Shown here in pieces: positions 24,501 through 42,559 of a stretch of DNA of 64,000 nt (position 1 is its first letter; each line of letters opens with the position of its first letter). Under the pieces are notes generated by a model that saw only the letters and a list, made by a program, of their open reading frames with translations, was not told where the DNA came from and ran no database searches. Source of the DNA: Cyanoderma ruficeps (Eukaryota > Chordata > Aves > Passeriformes > Timaliidae); NCBI GenBank assembly GCA_008694505.1, contig VZDJ01000219.1, positions 12,224,010-12,288,009 on the forward strand. The letters run 5' to 3'. The position numbers and the translations under genes were made by a program.

Positions 24501-25763
24501 TTCCTTATAGGTTTCACAATAAAGGCCAGTGATGCAGCAGACATCTGAAGTTAACTTAGCATATTGCAGAGCTAAGGGTTTAACCCCACTGAACTATTAC
24601 TGCCATATGTTCCATTTCTTTCAGGGAATTTCCCAATGGGAAAGAACTCAGACAATGTGAAGAAAAAACATCCAATATCGTTTGCCCTACAGCTTCTTAC
24701 TGTTTATTTCTAGTGATTTTCCCCTCCTCACATGATAATCGCCTTATTGGAGAACAGCACACTGCAGATGTGGGAGCAAAAGGGACCTGATTTAAGATCT
24801 ACAGCTTGAGACTGAACTGAAATGCTTTTGAAAATGGTGGAATTACAAAAAGCAGCTTAGGATCCCCAATCACCAGCAAGACAGAGCAAAGCCTTAAGAG
24901 TCACACATAAAAAAACTGATTGTAATAATTTCCCCTCGTGTACCTCACTCAGTCAGGGACAGGTTCTGAGGGCTCTGGGTTTCCCCCAGGCAGGAATTCC
25001 CGTGCTCATCCCATCACCCGTGTAACCAACACAGACATTTCAATCTTGAGGGTAGTGCTGATGTGCATAAGCCGACACTGGGGATCAGGGATCTGAGCCT
25101 TGATGCTTCAGCCAGGCACTCCCAAACCACATTCACCTTTACATCCTTTGGAGCTGGGTTACAAACTCAGGCTCCTGTAATTCAGAATCAGTTTACCAGA
25201 CGCTGCCTGTCTCTGAGCTACTCACAAGCCTGAGTTCTGAATCATTTTCTTATCTATTTGCACATAATACAGAATCATGTTGCTAAGGTTTAGCTGGAAA
25301 TCAATCAAATAAAAATTATGAAAAAAAAGATTTGTAAAGGGATTGGGGAAAGGTTACTTTTAAATTACGTTTCAGATTCAGTTCTGAGAGGATTTGGTTA
25401 TCAAATCCCAGACTCATAACTCACCCTCACGAAGCACGAACCATTCATTTCCTAGTCAAATAGGATTTGATTCATCTCATATGTAAGAAAAGGAACAGCA
25501 CAAGACCCTCTGTGCAAAGCCTGACCCCAGCACGACAGCGAGGGCTGCCCTGGCACTGTCCTGCAGCAGCAGGGTCCAGCACAGGCTCTGGGCAGCCCAA
25601 AGCCATCACTGACCTCTCCATCGCTGTCGGATATAACAATAAACGCATCCACAAAACTGCGCTTCTTCTTGGCATTGGCTGGGTTCCTCTTCTCGTCCTC
25701 CTCTTCCTCCCCATCCTGACCTCGAGACTCCAGGCCCTCTGCAGGCTTCTTCCTCCTCGGCAT
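359..25763 (-). CDS. UIMC1: UIMC1 / RAP80, BRCA1-A complex ubiquitin reader (partial at 3' end)
   Basis: Eight coding exons are visible: 25614-25763, 17530-17614, 12392-12516, 10894-12048, 7298-7362, 4746-4834, 3752-3831 and 359-527. Their phases chain without a break over 639 codons. The protein is nuclear. From family knowledge it binds K63-linked ubiquitin at DNA double-strand breaks and brings the BRCA1-A complex there through Abraxas. Seen here: a SUMO-interacting motif [10 protein letters not shown] (residues 41-50), two tandem ubiquitin-interacting motifs (about 80-99 and 104-120), the Abraxas-interacting region starting YYWGIPFCP (about residue 381), and one CCHC zinc finger (CPLC...HAMYC). 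The segment between the UIMs and the Abraxas region is about 100 residues longer than in human. The second zinc finger and the C terminus lie left of the window. Identity is sure; the last visible donor (position 358) is weak. Confidence 0.95.
528..3751. other. UIMC1 intron 7
   Basis: 3.2 kb between coding exons 7 and 8 of UIMC1. Ordinary intronic sequence with no recognised repeat. A small exon matching a short human segment was looked for and not found. Confidence 0.6.
3752..3831 (-). CDS. UIMC1: UIMC1 coding exon 7
   Basis: 80 bases encoding (E)[15 protein letters not shown] then [11 protein letters not shown], matching human ETQLSSSETFDLEREVSPGSR in acidic character and ends. The acceptor is TTTTTCTGCAG and the donor GTAAAA. 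It ends in phase 0. Confidence 0.82.
4746..4834 (-). CDS. UIMC1: UIMC1 coding exon 6
   Basis: 89 bases encoding [12 protein letters not shown]...AEEEISVCP, which aligns with human AALTSKRS...SAEEITVCP. The acceptor is TTTTGAACAG and the donor GTAAGA. One base at the start completes Ser from the previous exon, and one base at the end begins Glu. Confidence 0.9.
4835..7297. other. UIMC1 intron 5
   Basis: 2.5 kb intron between coding exons 5 and 6. No repeat or conserved element recognised. Confidence 0.5.
7298..7362 (-). CDS. UIMC1: UIMC1 coding exon 5 (small)
   Basis: 65 bases, [21 protein letters not shown] plus two bases. It aligns with human SSQGIVEETSEEGNSVPASQS. The acceptor is TTTCCAG and the donor GTGAGT. 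The phase fits the exons on both sides. Found by eye from phase and similarity. Confidence 0.85.
7880..8220 (-). mobile_element. ancient degenerate CR1/L3-type LINE fragment
   Basis: The plus strand reads as the antisense of the old amniote CR1 consensus: 'ttttctgaaatc', 'aacagattaacctg', 'aaggtcaggctaacatgcc' and 'tgccatcctctaatcaggtgg' appear in the expected order. Heavily diverged. It sits in a UIMC1 intron and has the same orientation as the gene. It may extend to about 7,680-8,300. Confidence 0.55.
8221..10893. other. UIMC1 intron 4, remainder
   Basis: Ordinary intronic sequence between the old CR1 fragment and the large exon. AT-rich around 9,540-9,600 and 9,950-10,100. No repeat or gene recognised. 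Confidence 0.5.
10894..12048 (-). CDS. UIMC1: UIMC1 coding exon 4 (large exon with Abraxas-interacting region)
   Basis: 385 codons in phase 0, with acceptor TTTTTCAG and donor GTAAGA. It opens with SCQPSDSS (human SCRPSDAS). A Ser/Thr/Pro-rich stretch of low similarity follows. The near-identical Abraxas-interacting block ([17 protein letters not shown] then [13 protein letters not shown]) comes next, and the exon ends [10 protein letters not shown] (human EEEPTTSHGQ). Confidence 0.95.
12392..12516 (-). CDS. UIMC1: UIMC1 coding exon 3 (tandem UIMs)
   Basis: 125 bases that complete the split Gln codon and then encode 41 residues. Both ubiquitin-interacting motifs are here: [18 protein letters not shown] and [16 protein letters not shown], each with the conserved Ala and Ser of the UIM core. 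The acceptor is CTGTAG and the donor GTAAGT. Confidence 0.95.
12517..14183. other. UIMC1 intron 2, proximal part
   Basis: 1.7 kb between the UIM exon and the first CR1 fragment. A G-rich run lies near 13,955-13,970. No gene or repeat recognised. Confidence 0.5.
14184..14275 (-). mobile_element. CR1 LINE 3' fragment
   Basis: The plus strand reads 'tcacagagtcaattaggttgg', 'gagtccaacctttgacc' and 'gtgtcatccagaccacagcac', the reverse complement of the CR1 3' end. It is a short 5'-truncated copy of about 90 bases in a UIMC1 intron. Confidence 0.75.
15240..15460. promoter_or_regulatory. candidate conserved AT-rich non-coding element
   Basis: An AT-rich block, with ATTTGCAAAG at 15266-15275 and again at 15297-15306 and a third related ATGCAAAG at 15315-15322. 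These resemble POU/octamer sites. Flanking sequence is less AT-rich. Function is inferred from composition and motif repetition only. Confidence 0.3.
15472..15484. repeat. (GA)n microsatellite
   Basis: A short run of GA dinucleotides in a UIMC1 intron. Confidence 0.8.
16740..17225 (-). mobile_element. ancient CR1/L3-type LINE fragment
   Basis: The plus strand is antisense to the old amniote CR1 consensus. In order it shows 'cattttaaacctg', 'gccttccagtctctcctcacc', 'ggttgccctcctctagatgt', 'ccagaactacacaccgtgct', 'cccaacattgctggtgctctgg' and 'gagctgatgatttcagagaact'. Well ordered but diverged, so the insertion is old. It lies in a UIMC1 intron with the same orientation as the gene. Confidence 0.7.
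17530..17614 (-). CDS. UIMC1: UIMC1 coding exon 2 (basic linker)
   Basis: Twenty-eight codons plus one base, ESKEESGLQ...KRKIA, matching human EPKEENGLQ...KRKIA. The donor is GTAGGT. The acceptor is a tandem CAGCAG. Use of the second CAG reproduces the human length exactly; the first would add one Gln (exon start 17617). Confidence 0.92.
18154..18335 (-). mobile_element. CR1 LINE 3' fragment
   Basis: The plus strand reads 'tcatagaatcaaagaatggt', 'ttggaagagactttaaagat', 'ccatgggcaaggacactttc' and 'cactagaccagg', the antisense of a CR1 3' end including the terminal octamer-type repeats. About 180 bases, 5'-truncated. Confidence 0.9.
18890..19175 (-). mobile_element. ancient degenerate CR1/L3-type LINE fragment
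   Basis: The plus strand carries 'cagatcattaatgaggatgtt', 'tattgatcctcttgg', 'ttttagcaggatttcaatcc' and 'caagacatactattaggtgg', in the order of the antisense old CR1 reverse-transcriptase region. Strongly diverged. Confidence 0.5.
19176..22106. other. UIMC1 intron 1, middle part
   Basis: 2.9 kb between CR1 fragments. The open frames here show no family similarity or splice structure. AT-rich near 20,230-20,300 and 20,520-20,640. No gene recognised. Confidence 0.5.
22107..22398 (-). mobile_element. CR1 LINE 3' fragment
   Basis: The plus strand begins 'tcgaatcatggaaaggtttg' and continues through 'ggaccttaaagatcacctca', 'cacagtaaagaatttcttcc' and 'cccattcctccttgtcctat'. This is a CR1 3' region in antisense, about 290 bases. 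An AT-rich tract (22,400-22,490) follows it. Confidence 0.92.
22399..25613. other. UIMC1 intron 1, distal part
   Basis: 3.2 kb of intron. An AT-rich tract lies at 22,400-22,490. The region holds a plus-strand open frame at 23155-23685 without recognisable similarity. No gene is called. Confidence 0.5.
25614..25763 (-). CDS. UIMC1: UIMC1 coding exon 1 (start codon, SUMO-interacting motif)
   Basis: Fifty codons from ATG (25763-25761) to GAG, with donor GTCAGT. The start MPRRKK matches human RAP80, and the exon ends with [10 protein letters not shown], the SUMO-interacting motif. The acceptor CAG ends at 25772, leaving 8 bases of 5' UTR in the exon. The ATG has A at -3. Confidence 0.93.
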
Positions 25764-25771
25764 TCTTCACT

Positions 25772-28700
25772 CTGAAACAGAGGGAAAGAGTGAAAGCCAT
25801 TTGTTTCCTTCTGATTTAGATTTCCCCTAACACTCTTTTTTTTTTTTTGCTATTTTTAGGCAAAAGACCCCAGGCACTGAAACCTTATTACAAAGCGTGG
25901 TGGATTTAGTGTTACTGGGAGCCACATGCACCAGTCACCACTCATCTAGTTAAGAACACTTTATTACAGCTGATTGCTAAAAAGGGGTTTCAGGGGAACA
26001 GCAACACAGACCAAAGCCACTCTGAATGCCTCGTTCCAAAGCAATGAGGCTTTCCCCTAAAAGCCCATCAGCAAACTCCTCCACAGCATCACTTCACAGT
26101 GGGTCTCCCAGCTTCCAACACAACCTCCCCTCCTCAGCCCCACACCTTGACCAAAACAAATTGGGCTGTGGCAGTGGATCGAGCAGACATTTGCACACCC
26201 CAGCACAGCCACCACAGCATAGCCCTTTGTCAGCTTTTGTATTCGACAAAACTGGGGAGAAAGGCATTGTTCGTTCAAGGATGCTGTCCTGCCGTCTGCA
26301 CAGCCCAGTGCACGGCTGCTCCAGCACCACAGACAGGGAAAACACAGGCTATGGCAGCAGGCAGGCTGGAAACAAGACAACAGGTTTATCTGGCAGTATG
26401 GATTTCTCAATGAGCAGCAGCCTCCGGAAGAACTCCATCCAGACATGCCCAAACCATCCGCATCAACGAAGGCACTTAACGAGCAGCGAGGAACCTGCTG
26501 AGTGTTATTAGTGCAAACCTGAGTGCACGGAACAACTGAGGGCAGGTGCCCACACAATGCAAACTGGTACTTCAGCATCCCTTCCCTTGGCAGCTCACAG
26601 ACTGATGGAGAGGGATGCACAGCAAGCATTAGCTGCCTGGATCCAAAAGAGCTCAGAGGAGAGGATTGGGAAGAGATCTCAGGAAAGGAGAGCAGCAGGA
26701 TGGCACAGAGTTAAATCACCCTTTCCTGCCTGTGCTTGCTGTTTGCCTGGTAGCTCGACAATAACATTCAGTGCTTCTTGAACTGTGATGTAAAAGAGCC
26801 TTACAAAGCAGGCTGAGCATGACCAGCTCTGCTGAAGTTCAATTAAACATGTGCAGACAGAGGTTGAACAACAAGCCCCTCGTTCCACACCAGAGAACAG
26901 CAGAGCTGAAAATGCAAGTTAAGTTGGCCAGTTCCCAGACCACAGTGTCCTTCCACAGAATCACTCTGCCTTCCTTCGAGATCACTGAAATAGCTCAGAT
27001 GTGTGCCGAGATCTAAAATAAGAGTAAGAAAAGATGCAACAGAAACCCTACATCACCCAGGATAGAGCCAAACCCCTCTCTGTAACACCACAAAATTGCC
27101 AACAGCCACTGCGTATAGAAACACTAAGGGAGGCCAAAATCCCCATCAGAGTCGAGAACAGCAGCGCATTGCTCCATCTACAGTCCGAGCAGCAAGGTGA
27201 GGAATAACCACGCTCCCTCCCTACGATCTGCAGCCTTCCTTCTGCAAATACATGCACACACACGCCCAGAGACAAAAGGCGATTATCCTGGTGAGTCATG
27301 ATTTGCACCAAAGGTTTGCTGAGCCCTCTGAAAGCAGAATGTTGCACAAATGGGCAGTCACAGCGCCAAAGTGACTGCAAGGACCTCTGCAGTCCTCCAG
27401 TGTTTGTCTGTTCAGGAATCATAGAATGGTTTGGGTTGAAAGGGACCTTAAAGATCATCTCGTTCCAAACCTCTGCCATAGGCAGGGACACCTTCCACTA
27501 TCCCAGGTTGCTCCAAGCCCTCTCCAACCTGGCCTTGGACACCTCCAAGGATGGGGCAGCCACAGCTTCTCTGAGCAACCTGTGCCAGGGCCTCACAACC
27601 CTCAATGGGAAGAATTTCTTCCTAATATCTAATTTAATCCTGCTCTCTGATCGTTTGGAGCCATTAAAGGAAGGGAAAATAAAAACAAGCACTGCTTTTG
27701 GTAAAGCACTGGCTCTTGAAAAACAAAGCTGTTCAGCTGCAGCTACACTGAACTCCGGTGTTGTTGGAATATCCTCACTATATGTTCTCCATTTTCTTAT
27801 CTTTTGCTCTAAATGCTCTCTTTGCCCTCCCTGCTCAGGGAGATGAGCCGAGCCTCACACCCAGCTGCTGTGAGCTGTCCCCACAAAGGGCATCCATTCC
27901 ATGGTGGTGGAGAATGCTCCCTTATCTTTGGAAAACCACTCACTCATATGCCGTGAGGAGCACAGAAGGACCAACACACAGGGTCACTGATGCTTTGGAG
28001 AGGCAGTCTATAAACCTTCCTACTCCCATAACAAAAGCAACAGCAACAAACAACTGCTGTGCTGCCTCTTTTTGTTTTTTTTAATCCATGCCAGTATCAC
28101 CATCTCTCCTCTGACTCTGCGATACATCTTCTGCTCGGTGCTCTGTGCTAAATAAGAGATCACTGAGAAATATCAGCTGAAGTTATGATGAGTCACCTAC
28201 CTTCAACATTTAAAGGAGAGAAAAGAGGAGATGTAAGAGATGTAACCACACAACTCCCACAACGCTTCTGAAAATGAAGGGACTTGTGGCAAAGAGAGTC
28301 TCTGAAAACGTAACTAAGGGAACAAGACAAGTAAGAGATCACTTGTAGCTGTGCTAGTCTGAGGCTGTGAGTAGGAGAACAGTAATAGCTTTTATTAGAC
28401 AAGCTGGTGTAGCTGAGGGAAGACAACACGCATCAGAGCACAACCTCCTCTTCAGGAAGCGAAGCTGAGCATATTTTGCTTTTAGCACTCTTGGAAAGGA
28501 TAGTTGTGAGTGCCTGAGGGGAAGATACCTGCTTTCAGACCCAGCAAAAATAAAGGCCAGAGACTGAATTATCTAAAATTGCCTTTGCAGTCCAGTTTGC
28601 AGACTCGTTTTGCAGTTATCCAGATTTTTTTCCAACTCTGAATTTAAGAGAATTTCTTTGTAAACGCTCTGACAGCAAAGGTGACCTCCTGACAAGGAAC

Positions 28701-30019
28701 TCGCACATGCCACGCTTCTCCAGTCACATTTTTAGGGATATCCTTGAAGATCCCCAACTTGTGATTATTTGTCATTTTCCCTCTCATCTATCATTTTGAT
28801 GAATCAGAAAGCAATTACCGACAGAATAATTCTAAATCTTGACACCGCAGCTACAGACCTGCCAAGCTGTGACAGCTTGAAAAATGCTCGAAAAAACCAA
28901 GCCAAAAAAAATGAATGACTCTCATCCCCGGATGAGTTCCTGAGTCGTTGGAGACACAGGCTGTCGCTTGGTAAACAACTCCCCCCACCTCGGGAAGCAG
29001 AGGCACGACGTTCCCCGTGCTCAGGCGGGTCAGCACCACACGCTTCCACGGAAATATCATCCCCAGACCCTCGGCTCGACCCCGCACGCAGGGCCCAGCT
29101 GATGCTCCGTGAGCAGGACACGAGGGCTGGCAGCGCCCCGGGGAGAGAGAAATTGTTTGCAGGATTGATCCGTTTATAGAGCCGGCTCTGCACAGAAGGG
29201 ACGCGGGCACTGCAGAGGCCACGCACGGCCGGGCGCATCCGCACAGGCTGCTGAGCTCGGGAGATGCTCCCTGCTCCAACGCCCTCGAGTCCAGCCCGCA
29301 GCATCTCCCTCCTCCAAGGGCAGGGGAGGAAAACGCTTTCTGCCCCGTAAATGGAGGGAAAGCGACCCAACCCCAGAACCCACCCACGGTCCTCTCCCTT
29401 TCCCAACCCGCTGCATTCGGGCACGGAGGGCTCTGCAGGGAAATTGACGAGGATGGGGTCAGGGATACTCGACAAGCTGGGGAGAAGCATGGGGGATCCC
29501 AGGCGGGATAGGGGTGAGCTCTGGGGAAGGGGATCAGCCACAGGTGGGCAAACCTAAAGGAAGAGAGCGTGCAGGGGCTGCCTCGGGAAAGGGGGAGGGA
29601 GCCAGGCCTGGCAAGAGGAACAGCAGAGGCAGGAGCGCCTCGATCTCAGGGGATGCGGCAAGGCAGAGCTCCGGTTTTCGGGTCCTCTCCCCAGGGGACG
29701 TTCCAGGAGGACTTACAGGGTATCCCCAGCCACAGCACCTGGGGGTGTGCCTCTCCCTCCAGGCAAGAGACAGAGGAAGAGCCTTCAGAGGGGGACGGGA
29801 GGTGTCCCTTCCCCCGGGGACAGCGCTGGCGGCCGGTCCCGGACCGCCGAGGGCGGGGACCGGGGGTCATACCTGGGGGAGGTCAACCGGGGACAGGGGC
29901 CGGGGAATGGCCCCGGGTGAGGGAAGGGGTTTCCCTTGCAGCCCCAGGAGCCCCGCGGCTCGCCTGGGGCCCACCCGCCGCGGGGCAGCCGCATGCCCCG
30001 CAGGGCACAAGGTACTCAC
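25772..30019. other. UIMC1 5' UTR intron
   Basis: 4.2 kb intron between the untranslated first exon and the first coding exon. It contains one CR1 fragment (27415-27668). From about 28,900 the sequence becomes GC-rich and runs into the promoter CpG island. Open frames in the GC-rich part have no recognisable similarity. Confidence 0.6.
27415..27668 (-). mobile_element. CR1 LINE 3' fragment
   Basis: The plus strand reads 'aatcatagaatggtttgggt', 'ggaccttaaagatcatctcg', 'gcagggacaccttccactat' and 'gaatttcttcctaatatcta', a CR1 3' end in antisense. About 250 bases. Confidence 0.93.
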
Positions 30020-30150
30020 CGGGCTCGGGCCGCCCCGTTGCCCGCGGCCTCCCCGCCGGGTCTCCCGCACCGGCCCCGGTCGGCGGGTCCCGCACCCGCG
30101 CTCAAGTTGGCGGCGGAGGCCTCATTGCCCTCACCCAAGATGGCAGCGGC
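30020..30150 (-). other. UIMC1: UIMC1 untranslated first exon (probable)
   Basis: A consensus donor GTGAGTACC lies on the minus strand at 30019-30011, inside the CpG island and correctly placed and oriented to splice to the 8-base UTR of coding exon 1. The 5' end is not defined by sequence; 30150 is an estimate just beyond the 'aagatggcagcgg' YY1-like motif. Confidence 0.5.
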
Positions 30151-30502
30151 GGCTTCGCTACATCACACGTGGTCATCGGGATGCTGAAGCGAGCAACGCC
30201 ATGTCCGTGGCGGGCTGGCAGCGGGCCCGTATGCCTCGCTCTGATGTGCTGGCTGTATCACCGTTGTCTCAGCCCGGACGCCGCTTCATCAGGAGAAGGA
30301 TGCTCTGCGTGGATTAAACACCCACAAAACCGAGCCACCACGGGGCTACCCGCAATACACCGGTGCCCACAACCAACATGTCCGCCGCCGCCTCCATTGG
30401 AGGGTGCGGTGCTCTCGCGGGAGACCACCCCACCGTTGCTAGGCGCGGAGGGGGCGCGCGGGCGGCTTATCGCGAGAACGGTGTGAGGCGGCGACAGTGG
30501 CC

Positions 30503-38690
<8,188 letters not shown>

Positions 38691-41600
38691 AGCAAGTTGC
38701 AGCACTATTCTTGGAGTTGTTGGTGGCCCCAGAACGCACATCCTTTGCCAGTCCACAATGGTTTCATTATCCCTCTGGATAAGCAAAGCCCTACCCTCCT
38801 GTATACACCCGTTGAGCAGAACGGGGACTGAATGTGTCAGGAAAAGGATCCAGCTGGAAGAGACTTGCTAGACAGCAAATACTTCACTCCCTTAGAGTAG
38901 TTTTCATTGTGTAATTGCTTCCTGTGAAGGTGGGTGAGGTGTGAGAGGAAATGTGTATCTGATGTAAGGAGGGTTTGGCAGCAAGCTGGTAGTGGCACCT
39001 TCTCCCTGTCCCCACTCTGGGGGGCTGCCCGTCCTGCTGCTGGACTGCTCTCAGAGGGACACCAGCACCCATGGGCACCCCTGGGCATGACAGAAAGGGA
39101 CCTGGAGCCTGGCTGTGGGACCAGAGCCACCCACAACGCCTGGGCTGAGGATGGAGCATCGCCCTTGTCCCTAGGTGTGCCCTGTGTTGGTGTACTGTCG
39201 GCCCAGCTCTGCTCCTCCCTGCCCTGGGCCAGGGCTCTGGTTGCCTCGCCAGGCTGAACTCCGTTGCCTTCTGGGCTGGCAGAGCCACCCACCAGCCACA
39301 TCCTCCACAGAAGCACCACAGTCCCCTGCCCAGGCCGCAGCCAGCTCTGTGGAGTCAGTGCTCCTCCAGCAGCAGACTCTGGGCCCCTGCCTCAGCCAGG
39401 GGAAGCACAGTCCTGGCCACAGCCCCAACCACTGCCATCCCTCGTGGCCCCGCAGGCTCCATTGAGTAAATGAGGTGCAGATGTGGAGTCAGGACTGGGT
39501 GCCTGCTTACAGTTAGGGGCTGGGAAGATTTGGGTTGCCCTGTTGCTGCCTTGCAGTTCCTGCCATGGCTGCTGCTTTACCAGGATGAACCCCCAATGTT
39601 GTGCAAGGGACAGGGCTGCTGAGCAAAGCTCCTGCTCTCTTGGCCCTGTTGGGCCCAGCCCAGCACATGGTGTGTGCCATGTCCCCATGGGGAACAGGAC
39701 ACGTTCTGGCCCCATGCACCTCATTCCCTGTGCCAGCTGCAGCCACAGCACTTCCCTACACAGCTAGGGCAGGAAGAGGTGGCAGGGCTGCAGTGGGACA
39801 AAGCATGACACTGCCCACCCTCCTGCCGTATCATCCTCAACGTGTATGTTCCCTGCTCAGCCTTTATTGCCCAAATGTGTGGATGCTCCTGTGCCATGCT
39901 GGGGGCTAGATGAAGCCTGGGTCCCTGGTGTCCCTGTCCTGCAGCCCCTGCACTGGGCCTCACATTCTTGGCTCCCCAGAGGGAGCAGCAGGTTTCTGTT
40001 TGCCAAGTTCTGCCTGGTTAAACCTTAACTGAGCTGGGTTGCTCCATCAGTCTCTCCCAGCCAGAGATAAGGATGGGCAGGCAACACCAGGGCCTGGTGG
40101 GACATGCTGCCCCAAACCTGGCTGCTTGCCTCCAGGGCAGGACCCAGCCCCTGCAGAGCGCCCTGCCCAGTCTGGGGCAGCTGCCTGCCCCTCCAGCTTG
40201 CTCCCTGCCTTCCTCAGTGGATTCCCGCTGATACAAAGGCAGCAGGTTGTGTCTGGAAGCTACCATGTCAAAGCCAGTGGGACTAGATGGAGCTGGAAGC
40301 CTTTTGCTGGGGCTCACCCCTGTACTCCAGGGCTGACCCACTCCCTCAGTGCCAGAAGGTTCACATCACCCCAGCACACGGAATGAGCCTGCTCAGCCTC
40401 AGATCCTATGCACGCACAGGGTACAGTGAGCTGGGGCTTCTGTGCCCCAAACAAGAGCCGTTCAGGGGAGGCCAAGAGAAACTTCCAGGAGGAAAGAGCC
40501 CCCCAGGCTCCGGCCCCCACAGGAGCCACCGAGCTGCGCGGGCTCTGGCTGGCCGCAGGTGCCACCGCAGCGGGAGTGGCGGCAAGTGCTGGGGCCAGGC
40601 ACAAGGGGCGGCTGTGTTCCCGCAGCTCCGGCTGCCTTCCAAGAGCAATATTGTTGGCACCAGGCAGGCTCCCTGCACCGGCAGCACATACATGGGTCTT
40701 TCATGAGAGGAGTGGGGATGATTTACTGCCTGGGGGAAGGGGCAGGGGCGGGAGGATGGAGCCCCAGCATGCCGGCGCCCGGCCCCTTGTGCGTGCTCAC
40801 TGCCGCGGGGCCCTGCACATGTAAGCAAGGCCGAGGGTCTGGCCAGGGGGTCGTCTCTCCCGACGGGGCATGGGGCGAGAGGGATCCCTCTGCCCCATCT
40901 GTGGAGTTCTGAAAACACACTTCATCTCTGTGCACCCCGCTGTGTCTGTGCTAAGCAACCACGGGTCACACATCCCTTGTGCCACGGTGATGGGGCAGCC
41001 CATGGACTGGGAAAGACAGGGGCACCAGAGGAGGGTGCTGGGGCAGGGGTGCACCCACAGCGCAGAGTGCTGTGCTGGCACAATCCCCCCTTGTTGAGCT
41101 GCTGGCGTGGCAGAGGCCGTTGTGGTGCTGCTGGCAGCGGGTGGCAGGCGGTGGGGCTGGGCTGCCGTGAAGGGCTTTTTGTTTGCCGTCAGTTGCTGTT
41201 ATAAATCAAGCCAGGCAGCCCAGCCCTGGCCCAGCACTGCCCCACGGCAGGGAGGTGACCAGTTCCCAGCCACCTACAGCACAGCCCCACCAAGCCCTGG
41301 CCTGTGCCTGGCACTGCCCTGGCCCAGTTTGGATGTTTAGTGTTACACTGGGCAAGGTGCCCATACTGGTCTGCTTGCCCTTCTTCCATTCAGCATTAGG
41401 GAACCCTGGGATACAGGGAATCTTTCCATGTTCATCCCAGGCTGTGGCTCCCACAGGCTCCCCAGAGTCCCAGCTCTCCCTGGTATTCCCAGTACTGGGA
41501 ACGTCTCCTTCCCTCTGGTTTTAATTTGGTTTTGGTTCGAATTGAGCTGAACCCAACATTTTTCTGTGCTTCCGGCACACTGTGAACTCTGCAGGGGCGG

Positions 41601-42269
41601 CCGCTGCTCCGTGAAATTGATGTTCTCGTCCGCTTCACGCGTCAGCAGGAATGAACAGCTGCTGGGGGCTGCTGGCCCCCGGGACTGCTCTGTGCACCTC
41701 TGCACCCCAAGGGGACACCAGTACTCCAGACAGGGAGCAGCACGGTGTGAATGGTGCTATGGGAGATTGTAGCACCAACCAGACCTCACAGTGAAACTGT
41801 GTCATGCTGGAAGTTGCTGCTTTGGCACTGCACAGAGCAGCACGGACAAGGCTGTGCCCAGGAGTCGCAGTGTGACCCTACAGAATGAGGGGTAACGGCG
41901 ACAGTGACAGTGCACCCCACTCACAGGGCCTCAAGATCCATAGCAGGCATGGGCAAGACTGTGTGGGGCTCAGCCCAGCCCTGGAAGATCTTGCTGGGAA
42001 GCAGGTGGCAAAGCAGGCAGCAGTACAGGAAGGGAGAGCCACTCTAGGGCCAGACTCTGGCCATGTACTGGGGGACACTGACCCCTCTTGATGTCAGCAG
42101 GATGTTCAAGGGACATTGTTCCTTGGGAACACACCACCTCAGAGTGTCTGAGGCCAAGCTTCCCTCAGTAACCAGGGGTCCTGCATAGGCCAACAAGCAG
42201 CAAGGTCTGGGCATGGTGGGCTCTGCCTGCCCCAGCACAGGCAGCAGGATAGGGAAAGGTGAGGGTGAA
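38691..42269. other. ZNF346 3' UTR and ZNF346-FGFR4 intergenic region
   Basis: No canonical AATAAA was found after the ZNF346 stop. An AGTAAA variant sits at 39465-39470, so the 3' end is unknown. The rest is moderately GC-rich with many short open frames and no recognisable gene or repeat. Confidence 0.5.
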
Positions 42270-42420
42270 GTGTTTATAGGTCGGATTAGGCCGCTCCAAC
42301 GCTGGCTCGCAGCTTAGCCACGTTTTATGACACCGTTATGGGCTCCTAATGAGGGTCACAGCCACTTTATGGCACCGACAGCAATAACGCTACAACTAAT
42401 TATGGCACAATTAGCGTGTG
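42270..42420. promoter_or_regulatory. candidate enhancer-like conserved element upstream of FGFR4
   Basis: An AT-rich island in a GC-rich surround, with three related words: TTTATGACACCG (about 42324), TTTATGGCACCG (about 42367) and AATTATGGCACA (about 42398). It also carries TTTATAGG, CTAATTATG and CAATTAGC, which resemble Cdx and homeodomain sites. It is 1.0 kb upstream of the FGFR4 start. The function is inferred. Confidence 0.35.
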
Positions 42421-42559
42421 GACTGCTGGGCACCCAGCAACACTCAGCGCCCAGCCTGGACTGCAACACCTGCTTGGGGCTGGAGTGTTCCCACTCCCAG
42501 CAATCAGGGGGAAACAGGGGTGGCCTTGCCTCTGTCCCATCTGCTGCTCCCCATGCTTG

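Noticed and set aside
28804..29541. A 245-codon minus-strand frame in the UIMC1 5' intron
   Set aside because: GC-rich chance frame next to the CpG island. It does not join the UIMC1 exons and shows no similarity.
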